64,000 nt of DNA from Ostreococcus lucimarinus CCE9901 (Eukaryota; Chlorophyta; Mamiellophyceae; Mamiellales; Bathycoccaceae): assembly GCF_000092065.1 (NCBI RefSeq), contig NC_009359.1:62001-126000 (forward strand), in the 5' to 3' direction. The notes below the pieces were generated by a model that saw only the letters and a list, made by a program, of their open reading frames with translations, was not told the origin of the DNA and made no database searches. Position numbers and translations under genes: made by a program. Positions within the stretch are counted from its first letter, which is position 1. Each line of letters starts with the position of its first letter. This document shows positions 57,087 through 64,000 of the stretch, one piece after another.

Positions 57087-57302
57087 CAACCGCATCGACG
57101 ATAATCACTCGATTTCCGAACGCGACCACCGCCCGAATCGCTCGCATTACCGCGTATTCATTGTAGACCCAAATGCGTCGCGTTCGTCCCGTCCCGTCCC
57201 GTCCCGTCGAGGTGACAGAATTCACGATCCAACGCATTCCGCGACGTTCGACGCGCTCGCACGCCCGCGCTCGCACGCTCCGCGCCCTCGCGCGCGCTCG
57301 AT

Positions 57303-57677
57303 ATGTTCACGACGGCGTCCACGACGCTCCAATTCGCGCGCGCGCGCGTCGACGCGCCGCGAAAGCGCGCGCGCGCGATGCGTGAGTCAGCACGAGATAA
57401 CCGTCGCGGTGGGTTCGCGCTGACGACGCGCGCGAGCAAGGACGACCGACCGACGAAGGCGTCGGAAGAGCTCGCGGAAAAGTTCACCACGGGTGGCGGC
57501 GGCGCCGATGGATTCTGCGATTACGACGACATCAAGGACGCGATCAAGGAGTGCGAGGGACTGGAGGGCGCGAAGCTCGAGGCGTGCTACGCGCAGTACG
57601 GATGTAACCTCGAATCCGTGACCGAGCACTACGCGAAAGCGGCGGGGATCGACAGCAAGAATGAAAAGGCGAAGTAG
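57303..57677 (+). CDS. Small plastid-targeted protein with four cysteines, unknown function
   Basis: A 124-residue protein. The first 50 residues are rich in Arg, Ala, Thr and Ser with no fixed structure, like a transit peptide. A mature part of about 70 residues has four Cys in FCDYDDIKDAIKECEG and KLEACYAQYGCNLESVTEHYAKAAG. The spacing (11, 10 and 5) could support two disulfides in a helical hairpin. I considered CP12, but the CP12 C-terminal Cys pair and tail are not there. Its 5' flank (57186-57208) is a run of GTCCC repeats. A plastid redox-linked role is only a guess from the Cys pattern. Confidence 0.65.
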   Translation: MFTTASTTLQFARARVDAPRKRARAMRESARDNRRGGFALTTRASKDDRPTKASEELAEKFTTGGGGADGFCDYDDIKDAIKECEGLEGAKLEACYAQYGCNLESVTEHYAKAAGIDSKNEKAK

Positions 57678-57745
57678 GCTTGACTAGGTACGCGCGTACC
57701 GTGTAAGTTATTACAACAACAAGAAAGAATATTTCGACGCGGCGA

Positions 57746-59305
57746 TCATTTGAAAAAGCACATTTTTCCGTAGTGCATCAACGTTCTGTAAAAGAACTTT
57801 TCCTGTAACAAGACGCGGGAGAGCTGGGAGTCAGCCTTGGACGTGCCCGGGACGGCGACCATGTGAGCGTAACCGCGAGCGTTGTGGTACCAATCGATCG
57901 GGACGCCCGGTTGGCCGTAAACGTCGACGCGCGCGCAGCGGTTGGATCGAAGGAGCATGAGCAGGGCGACGAACGCCGGTGATGGGTCGCCGCGATAGCC
58001 CCAACCGACGACGTTCGAGCCTAGCTCGAGGTCCGCGGAGAGCGAGTCGTGGATGATGCGGCCGACCTTGCGCGCAGATTCGTAGGCTTGCTCGTCCAAC
58101 TCCACCGTTATCACGTCTTCCGGGCCGTCGCGAATCATGGTGAATTTGCAATACTTGCGTTCCGTCAAGACGTTGCAGTACACAGCCGTGTCGTGCGCGT
58201 CGATAGCGGTGGCGAATCGACTGACAGCTCCGTTGTATCGTTCGCCAGTTTCGGGATTATACTCCGCCTCGGTCGTCCACGCGCAGGTGCCCATGCCTTG
58301 CGGCGCGCCGCCAAGCGACGGAAGGTCGGTGGCGTTAAACTTGGTACGCGGATCGTTGGAGTATTTAATCAACACCGTTGACAGACGCTTTAACGTCTCC
58401 GCGCTCGCTTGTGGATTCACCACGGCAGCCGCATCGGCCTTGAGCGCTCGTGCGAGTAAGTCTGTCGCCATGTCGGCGCATTGCATCGTTTTGAATTGGC
58501 AGCGAGCGTCGTAGCCCGTGATGTTCGCGGCGTGAAATATTAATTGCCGCTCCGTGGTTTCTTTCCTCCAATCCATGTCTTTCGTCATTCCGCTCAACAT
58601 TAGCGGGTTTTGGAATCTATACCTCCGCACGAGCTTGCCGTCTTTGTGGATAAGCGTCGACGTAGGCACCTCCACCTCGACGTCTTGCGCGCCGTCTTCT
58701 CCCTCGTCGTCCGCGTCGCCCAATAATTTACGCCTACCGATGACGTTCGGCAACGGATCACGTCCCGAAATGATCTTCAACTCCTCCTCCTCTGTCACAA
58801 TCTCGCTCTCCAGCGTCTTTTCCGCCTCCTTCATCTCCGTCTTCGCCTCCTTCAGTTCCTCCTTCACCGACTCTTCCTCCTCCAACTCGCTCGCCGTGCG
58901 CACCTTTTCCGTCGTCTTCGCCTCTTTGGTCAGGTAAAACGCCCGTTCACCGTCCAATTCGTGCAACTCTAACCCAGGAATCACCGCCGTGGGCGTGAAA
59001 TCATTCTTCAAGCACTGATCCGGCACTCCTAGCGCGGCCCATCGTCGCGTGGCGTCTCTCGGCGGCGCCGTCGCCGACGATCGTTCCGGCGTCTTCGTCC
59101 GCATCGACACGCGCCCGTGTCGACCGACGATGTGCGATTTACTCCCTCCTCGATCGCCCGCGCCGACGTCCGTCGTCACCGCCGCGACGACCAACGCGAC
59201 GAGGAATATCGCCGCCACGCTCGCCGCCACGAAGAGCGCCGGGTCGCGCGCCCAATCGAATCGCACCCCCGACCGCAGCGCCCGCCGCGCGATCGCGCGC
59301 GCCAT
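57746..59305 (-). CDS. Type II membrane glycosyltransferase, GT29 (sialyltransferase)-like
   Basis: A 519-residue protein. A basic N-terminus precedes one anchor (PALFVAASVAAIFLVALVVAAV, about 22-44), then a stalk with an acidic coiled region (EELKEAKTEMKEAEKTLESE). The lumenal part ends with sialyl-like motifs. CAWTTEAEYNPETG and then ATAIDAHDTAVYCNV correspond loosely to motif L (C.VV...G.L......IDSHD.V.R.N). DPSPAFVALLMLLRSNRCARVDVYG corresponds to motif S (PS.G......L..C..V..YG), and DWYHN to motif III (HY). The short stretches match in order, but identity is low, so GT29 membership is a hypothesis. Confidence 0.55.
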   Translation of the reverse strand: MARAIARRALRSGVRFDWARDPALFVAASVAAIFLVALVVAAVTTDVGAGDRGGSKSHIVGRHGRVSMRTKTPERSSATAPPRDATRRWAALGVPDQCLKNDFTPTAVIPGLELHELDGERAFYLTKEAKTTEKVRTASELEEEESVKEELKEAKTEMKEAEKTLESEIVTEEEELKIISGRDPLPNVIGRRKLLGDADDEGEDGAQDVEVEVPTSTLIHKDGKLVRRYRFQNPLMLSGMTKDMDWRKETTERQLIFHAANITGYDARCQFKTMQCADMATDLLARALKADAAAVVNPQASAETLKRLSTVLIKYSNDPRTKFNATDLPSLGGAPQGMGTCAWTTEAEYNPETGERYNGAVSRFATAIDAHDTAVYCNVLTERKYCKFTMIRDGPEDVITVELDEQAYESARKVGRIIHDSLSADLELGSNVVGWGYRGDPSPAFVALLMLLRSNRCARVDVYGQPGVPIDWYHNARGYAHMVAVPGTSKADSQLSRVLLQEKFFYRTLMHYGKMCFFK

Positions 59306-59570
59306 CGTCGTCGTCCGCGACGTCGTCGGCGCGCTCTTACCTCTCGCGTCCTTTCCCTGTTCGAGCGCGCGTCGTCGTCAGTCTCGTTCGCGCGCGTCTC
59401 GATCGCGACGTCGCCGCGTTTCGCATCGTTCGTTCGTCCACCGCCGTCGTCGCGGCGTCGCGCGCGCGCGCACCTCGTCCATCGCGACCTCTTCGTCGTC
59501 GCCGCGCCTCGGCGCGTCGCGCGCGTCCATCGCGTCCGTCGCGCGTCGAGGTGTCGACCGAAGTCGCGCG

Positions 59571-59600
59571 TCGATTCGATTCGATTCGATTCGATTCGAT
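59571..59600. repeat. TCGAT pentanucleotide microsatellite, six copies
   Basis: Six perfect copies in the 5' flank of the alpha/beta hydrolase gene, about 40 bases before its ATG. A pentamer inside a leader would change length without frame limits. Confidence 0.9.
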
Positions 59601-59641
59601 CGACGCGCGCGGACGCACACGGCGACGCGCGCGCCGCGGGC

Positions 59642-60961
59642 ATGGAGCGCGAGTCGGCGCCGATACGCGCCGCGCGTCGAGCGTTCGGCGCGACGGACGA
59701 CGACGCGCGCGCGAGCGCGAGGGACGGCGCGCGCGCGCGCGGGCGAGGGCCAACACCAAAACCAAAGGCGGAGCTCGCGCGCGGAGGCGCGCTGGCGAGC
59801 GCGCGGAGCGCGACGCTGGCGCTGGCGAGCCTGTGCGCGATCGCGGTGGTGAGCGCGCGACTGGACGCCGCGTCGAGGGGCGCGCGGGCGAGCGCGGTGG
59901 TGGTGGGAACGACGACGAGGACGAGGACGACGGCGACGGCGACGCTGCGCGAGGACGAGGCGGTGGAGCCGGAGTTGCGCGTGGGCGATCGCAGCGTGGC
60001 GTACGTCGCCAAGGGATGGAACGCGGAGCGAAGATTGATAGGGGACGATAAGATCGAGGCGATTTGGGAAGGACCGGCGGCGGAGAACGCGGCGGGGGAG
60101 TTTGAGGCGACGAAGCCGAAGGGCGCGCTGTTGGCGCTGCACGGTTGTCATCATAGCGCGAAGGACTTCTTCGCGACGAACACGAAGTGCTCGCAGTGTC
60201 GAGGACTTGCGCAAGAAATGGCGATTACACGCACGGCGCTGAATCGAGGATACGTCGTGTTGGCGATTTCGTCGTTGGGGACGTGTTGGAGCAAGGACAT
60301 CGACGCGCCGCGCGTGCAGGCGGTGTTGGACGTCTTTTACAACGACACCGCGCTGAGTGACTTGCCATTGTTTGCGTTTGGTGCGTCGAGCGGTGGTTCG
60401 TTTGTGGGAGCGATGCCGCAAATGCAACTGACGCCGAAGGCGGCGGGTTTAATTATTCAAATCGCTCCGGGACCGACGGCGTCGGGCGTCGTCGGCGAAG
60501 TTTTGGCGGATTACCCGCCGACGGTGTTCTCGCACATGCCGCGCGACGCGCGCACCGCCGAGTTCATCGCAGCGTCGATCGCAGACTTCCGCAACGCCGG
60601 CGTTCGCATAATTGAATCTCGTCTAGAGCCGAGAGCGATCGACGACGCATATTTCTACGAACAAAGTTTTGGACGAGTCTCTGAAGAGGAGAGCGCGGCG
60701 ATGGTCGCTTCTCTTCGCTCCTTTAACTTGATCGACGCCCAGGGCTTGCTCACGGAGGATCCGCGTTTGTTCGACGACGATCATATCATCATGATCAAAC
60801 GACACGCACCGGAGTGGGATAGCTTGCTCGCCGACCAGAGCGATACGCGCGAGTTATTAAACGTCGCGTACGCCATGCACGAGCTCAGCGCGCAGGACTT
60901 TAGCAAGAACTTTGCGTGGCTCGTTCGTTCGCACGCGCGCGTCGCGCGCTCGACGTCTTAG
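59642..60961 (+). CDS. Alpha/beta hydrolase, membrane-anchored
   Basis: A 439-residue protein. A basic, low-complexity lead (about 1-50) is followed by a hydrophobic helix (SATLALASLCAIAVVSA, about 56-72). The body has an alpha/beta hydrolase layout: GALLALHGCHHSAKDFFATN (oxyanion HG region, about 165), then LPLFAFGASSGGSFVGAMPQ with nucleophile Ser at about 249 in G.S.GG, and FDDDHIIMIKRHAPEWDSL as the possible Asp and His region. The exact acid and His cannot be fixed without an alignment. Substrate unknown; a lumenal lipase or esterase is typical of such anchored forms. Confidence 0.72.
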   Translation: MERESAPIRAARRAFGATDDDARASARDGARARGRGPTPKPKAELARGGALASARSATLALASLCAIAVVSARLDAASRGARASAVVVGTTTRTRTTATATLREDEAVEPELRVGDRSVAYVAKGWNAERRLIGDDKIEAIWEGPAAENAAGEFEATKPKGALLALHGCHHSAKDFFATNTKCSQCRGLAQEMAITRTALNRGYVVLAISSLGTCWSKDIDAPRVQAVLDVFYNDTALSDLPLFAFGASSGGSFVGAMPQMQLTPKAAGLIIQIAPGPTASGVVGEVLADYPPTVFSHMPRDARTAEFIAASIADFRNAGVRIIESRLEPRAIDDAYFYEQSFGRVSEEESAAMVASLRSFNLIDAQGLLTEDPRLFDDDHIIMIKRHAPEWDSLLADQSDTRELLNVAYAMHELSAQDFSKNFAWLVRSHARVARSTS

Positions 60962-61008
60962 TTCGATTGGTGGGTTTTGTAATGACTATCTTGTTCGTAG
61001 AAGTATTA

Positions 61009-62283
61009 TTAATCCGACGAGGTTTTAAGCTTCTGAAACTCTTCGTCCAACTCGTCTGTCGCCGACCGCGTCGACGAGCCGTGCTTCTTCTTTGACAGGT
61101 GTTCGGATACATCGGCGTCGTCCTCGACGTCGTCATCTTTGGACGAGTGGCTCGACGAGTGATGCTTCTTCGACGAAGAGTGCTTTGAAGAGAGTTTCGT
61201 GCTCTTCTCTTCTTCTTCTTCTTCTTCTTCTTCTTCTTCTTCTTCTTCTTCTTCGTCGCGATGGCTATGTTTGGAGTGTTTCGAGTGCTTGGAATGGTGA
61301 TGACTGTGACCGATTTTTGCGACGTAATCGACCCCGGGACACTCTGTGGCGTGTATGTTCAAATCGTCGCACACGGCCGGAGGGCAGTACGGCCAACCGT
61401 CCATGGGATCGTCCACGCTTTTCAACATGCACATTCTACACGGCGTCTCGCCCGGCTTCTGACACGCGCTCGGCACGCCCTCGTGGTTCGCGCACTCCCA
61501 ATCGCGAAAGGCGTGACGCCCGGCGTTACGATTGCCGACATCCGTCGAGCAATCACCGAGATCGTACTTCTTCTCCTTCGATCTCGTCTCCACGCCTTCG
61601 CACCCAGAGACTTCGTACTTGTCGCACACCCACGAGCTACACTTCGCCGTGCCCGACCCCTCTTTCGACGCTTCCGAGCCGGCGAGATGACAAAACTGGC
61701 ACCCGTGCGACCCGACGCAGTTCGACGGCACTCCCTCGTCGTCGGTGCAGTGCTTGTTGTACTGCTGATACAGCCCGATCGCTCGATCGCCGTGCGACGC
61801 GTCGCAATCCACCTTCGGCGGCGGCGGCGGCCGCGGCGGATGATGCGGATGCGGCGGCGGCGGCGTCGGCGGCGGCATCGGCGGCGTCGGCGGCGGCATC
61901 GGCGGCGGCATCGGCGGCGCCGGCGGCGACTCCGCCCCGATCCCGAACCCTCCGTCCCACCCCCGTCGCGCGAGCGCCAGCGCGCCGACGCACGCCGCCG
62001 CCGCCGCCGCGCCGACGCGTCCTCGCCACCGCCCCATCTCGCGCCCGCGCGCGCGCGCCGCGTCCCCGCCGCGTCCCCGCTCGACGTCTTCGTCCTCGCG
62101 CGCGTCCTCGCGCGCGCGCGCGTCCTCGCGCGTTCGCCGCGCGCGTCCGCGCGTCGCCTCGTCGTCGTCGTCGCTCGCGCTCGATCCCGCGCCCGACGAC
62201 GCGCGCGCCGTCCGCGCGTCGCGCGCCGACGCGCGTTCGCCGCGAAGGAGCGCCTCGCGCTCGTCGCGCGACGACCGCGGCAT
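61009..62283 (-). CDS. Cell-surface or secreted protein with two copies of an eight-cysteine module
   Basis: A 424-residue type II-like protein. An Arg/Asp-rich cytosolic start (1-90) leads to an Ala-rich hydrophobic helix (about 92-106), then a Pro-rich stalk with PPPM/PPPTP repeats (about 115-155). Two modules follow (about 158-225 and 240-310), each with eight Cys in the same order: 18 residues between the first two, 9 to the third, then 5 or 7, C..C, 14 or 16, four residues, and 7 or 9. Both share HEGVPS or DEGVPS before the third Cys. The tail holds His/Ser/Lys repeats, a run of Glu coded by a TTC repeat on the plus strand, and more Ser/Lys/His. No known domain recognised. Confidence 0.75.
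   Translation of the reverse strand: MPRSSRDEREALLRGERASARDARTARASSGAGSSASDDDDEATRGRARRTREDARAREDAREDEDVERGRGGDAARARGREMGRWRGRVGAAAAAACVGALALARRGWDGGFGIGAESPPAPPMPPPMPPPTPPMPPPTPPPPHPHHPPRPPPPPKVDCDASHGDRAIGLYQQYNKHCTDDEGVPSNCVGSHGCQFCHLAGSEASKEGSGTAKCSSWVCDKYEVSGCEGVETRSKEKKYDLGDCSTDVGNRNAGRHAFRDWECANHEGVPSACQKPGETPCRMCMLKSVDDPMDGWPYCPPAVCDDLNIHATECPGVDYVAKIGHSHHHSKHSKHSKHSHRDEEEEEEEEEEEEEEEEKSTKLSSKHSSSKKHHSSSHSSKDDDVEDDADVSEHLSKKKHGSSTRSATDELDEEFQKLKTSSD
61209..61254. repeat. TTC/GAA trinucleotide microsatellite coding a poly-Glu run
   Basis: A long run of TTC triplets (plus strand), giving about 17 consecutive Glu residues on the minus-strand protein. Such a run will slip readily and may differ in length between isolates. 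Confidence 0.9.
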
Positions 62284-62515
62284 CCTCGCCCGCGCCGTCG
62301 TCTCGCGCGCGCGACGACGCCGTCGCGATGGTGTTGCGCGCGCGGCGTTACGAAAACCCGTAACACACCGCACACGCGTGCGATCGCGCGCGCGCGTCCC
62401 GTCCCATCGCGCGCCGTATTTAAGCCCCGAGGGACTCGCGCTCGAGTCGCGACTCGTCGACGAGATCGGATCCGTCGATCGCGCGAAGATACGCCCGCAC
62501 ACCCCGACGACGACG

Positions 62516-63102
62516 ATGCTCGCGCGCACGACCGCACCGACTCGCACGACCGCCACGCTGCGCAGGTGCGCGCGAAGCGCGACGCGAATCGCGGCGCGGC
62601 GCGACCGCGCGCGCGACCGGAGACCGAGGACGCGCGACCGGAGACCGAGGACGCGAGGACGAGGGAATCGTCGCGCGAGGCGCGGCGAGGCGAGCGATCG
62701 CGCGCGCGAACGGACGAGAGGACTGACGAGACGCGATGGTGACGAATGAATAGCCGCGTGGCGAAGCAAACGCGCACGGCGAAGCGCGGCGCGCGCGTCG
62801 CGGCGCGCGCGTTCGATGACGTGAACGTCGTGATCTCGTCGGCGAACGCGATTTGCCTGGCGTTGGGACGATTCGTGTTTTTGCCGTACCAACGCGCGCA
62901 AGTCGAACGCGTGGGCGCGCCGACGCAAAACGGACAGACGCACTTCGCGGCGGGCGACTCGCGCGCGGAGGAGGCGTCCTTCATCGTGTCGACGAACGAT
63001 CCGGCTGGGTTCACGATCGTGGACCTGCTCGCGTGGGGGTCCATCGGGCACGCCGTCGGATTTCTCGCGCTCGCGTCCCAGTCGGCGCAAACGATGTTGT
63101 GA
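62516..63102 (+). CDS. PSAG: Photosystem I subunit V (PsaG), two exons
   Basis: Exons 62516-62565 and 62754-63102 give 132 residues. Exon 1 encodes a Thr/Arg-rich transit start (MLARTTAPTRTTATLR) and the junction codon is AG|C. The mature part has VISSANAICLALGRFVFLPYQRAQV, HFAAGDSRAEEA, STNDPAGFTIVDLLAWGSIGHAVGFLALAS: two membrane helices with the NDP.GF.IVD.LAWGSIGH pattern diagnostic of PsaG. PsaG sits at the edge of photosystem I, near the LHCI belt. The frame alone could start at a later ATG (62746), but that would remove the transit peptide. Confidence 0.93.
62566..62753 (+). other. Intron of PSAG
   Basis: 188 bases, donor GTGCGCG, ACTGACGAG about 27 bases before the acceptor GAATAG. 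It contains two perfect 21-base tandem copies at 62613-62654 (unit begins GCGACCGGAGACC). Confidence 0.87.
62613..62654. repeat. 21-base tandem duplication inside the PSAG intron
   Basis: Two perfect copies of a unit starting GCGACCGGAGACCGAGGACGC. It lies wholly inside the proposed intron. Confidence 0.92.
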
Positions 63103-63202
63103 GCGTCGCCGCCGCCTCTAGTGGGTTTGTGATCGTATGAAAGACCGAACATAAGTCAATAATTCAATCGCGCTACGCTAAGAATGCTACTTTCTATGTG
63201 AG

Positions 63203-64000
63203 CTACGTGTGAGGCGGGGGGCGAAGAAACTGCCGCGCGTGCGCGCTCAACTCGCCGGCGTTTTCGAAATCCGACGCCGAGACAAAGGCGTTGACGCGCT
63301 CGAGCTTGAGCAAACGCAACGCGTCGGCGTTCAAATCGAGATCGAAATCGTCGTGAAGTTTTGAAATCGTGCGCGTCAACGCGTCGACGTTTGCGAGATC
63401 GGTCTCGTAGGTCAAGTTCACGCACTCGCGCTGGTGCGCTCGCAAGACGCTCGCCGTCGCCTCGTACCATCGCTTGTCCTCTCGAATGAGATTTCTGAAC
63501 GTTTTCTCGATAAACTTCACCCGCACGTTCGCGGACGTGACGTTCGGATCGCGCGCGGTGATGTTTTCCGCGTCGAAAGGCTCGGCAGCCTCTCGAATCT
63601 GCTGGAACGGCGCGTCGCCGTTCACCGCACGCATCGACGACGCGTACATGTCGAGCTTGTTTTCGCGACTCAAGCACAACAGCACGGGGTCTTCCGTAGC
63701 GGCGTCCAAGATGGCGCTGAGAACATCTTCCGAATGTTTGCTCGTCTCGGGCGTTGAATGGATGTGCGCGCCGATGATGGATACGTACACCTTGTCCACG
63801 CCAGCCTCCCACGCTCGGCTCAATACTTCGTTGACGAACTCACCCGGATACGTCAGCGAGGCGTCAATCGTGGCATCCTTGACGCCGATGTCTTGCAAGT
63901 ACTTTCGGAGCTTTGAACGCCAAGACGTTTCGTCGTCTTTGTCGGGGAGTTCGTCCACCGACCACCAATCGCCAAGGGTGATGTAATTCGCAAAAAACGA
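63203..64000 (-). CDS. Sulfotransferase-like protein, C-terminal part (cut by the right edge)
   Basis: The frame runs from the right edge to a stop at 63203, so the N-terminus is missing. The visible 265 residues include DPVLLCLSRENKLDMYASSMRAV, which has the pattern of the PAPS-sulfotransferase core (hydrophobic strand, then R.N.L...VS), and later FRNLIREDKRWYEATASVLRAHQRECVNLTYETDL, matching the W......l..........l.YE.L block. It ends with a helical tail. This fits the NodH/Stf0-like carbohydrate sulfotransferases. The PAPS 5' phosphate loop would be upstream of the window. Identity is modest, so the family is a hypothesis. Confidence 0.5.
   Translation of the reverse strand, partial: SFFANYITLGDWWSVDELPDKDDETSWRSKLRKYLQDIGVKDATIDASLTYPGEFVNEVLSRAWEAGVDKVYVSIIGAHIHSTPETSKHSEDVLSAILDAATEDPVLLCLSRENKLDMYASSMRAVNGDAPFQQIREAAEPFDAENITARDPNVTSANVRVKFIEKTFRNLIREDKRWYEATASVLRAHQRECVNLTYETDLANVDALTRTISKLHDDFDLDLNADALRLLKLERVNAFVSASDFENAGELSAHARQFLRPPPHT

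Noticed and set aside
57303-57677. CP12 identity for the small plastid protein
   Set aside because: The Cys spacing (11, 10, 5) and the tail do not match the CP12 C-terminal pair and acidic end.
1-64000. tRNA, rRNA, CRISPR arrays and transposons
   Set aside because: I scanned the spacers by eye for cloverleaf ends, array-like repeats and transposase frames and saw none; short tandem repeats are listed instead.

Overview
This window looks like nuclear DNA from a picoplanktonic green alga of the Mamiellophyceae, of the Ostreococcus/Micromonas type. The base composition is strongly GC-rich, and genes sit a few tens to about 250 bases apart on both strands. Most genes are single-exon but clearly eukaryotic (spliceosome, TFIIIC, SPO11-3/TOP6A, INCENP, KDEL receptor). 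Plastid proteins carry transit peptides (CYP38, PsaG, HCF107/Mbb1-like). I place the lineage from this gene content and compactness, not from a database match.

Layout. 0-10 kb: 3' end of a KDEL receptor, cytidine deaminase, lumenal cyclophilin CYP38, a small unknown gene, a DsbA-like protein, a DUF3082 plastid membrane protein, an SR splicing factor, signal peptidase subunit SPC25, TFIIIC subunit 5 and mitochondrial uL29m. 9-24 kb: NTA1-like amidase, PWP1, CDC5, an ammonium transporter, an INCENP-like protein, organellar-type methionyl-tRNA synthetase, TOP6A, a GT25-like glycosyltransferase and CENP-X/MHF2. 24-38 kb: an MsrB-like protein, an LPOR-like reductase, a plastid membrane protein, adenylate kinase, an HCF107-like TPR protein, a membrane DnaJ, a coiled-coil protein, a RecQ helicase and a cation/calcium exchanger. 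38-50 kb: an FAD oxidoreductase, PAM18, Aquarius, CPSF30, an ArfGAP, a Sec14 protein, NOP10, an LYR protein and a MARCH-type E3. 50-64 kb: an ankyrin protein, a second FAD oxidoreductase, a DUF2064 transferase, a SAC3/LENG8-like protein, a lysine-rich repeat protein, a small plastid protein, a GT29-like protein, an alpha/beta hydrolase, a Cys-rich surface protein, PsaG, and a sulfotransferase-like protein cut by the window edge.

There is no operon logic. Many neighbours are divergent pairs sharing 50-250 bases of promoter space. The eight introns I can reconstruct all begin GTGCG, and seven carry an ACTGAC branch-point-like motif near the acceptor. RNA metabolism is well represented (SR protein, CDC5, Aquarius, CPSF30, SAC3-like, NOP10), as are plastid biogenesis and chromosome biology.

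The most notable observations are a NOP10 gene whose start codon appears to be split AT|G by an intron, a short divergent promoter with a perfect palindrome beside it, a duplicated eight-cysteine module in a surface protein, an LPOR-like enzyme lacking both conserved cysteines, and an MsrB-like protein without its zinc cysteines. I found no mobile elements, CRISPR arrays, viral genes, rRNA or convincing tRNA genes.
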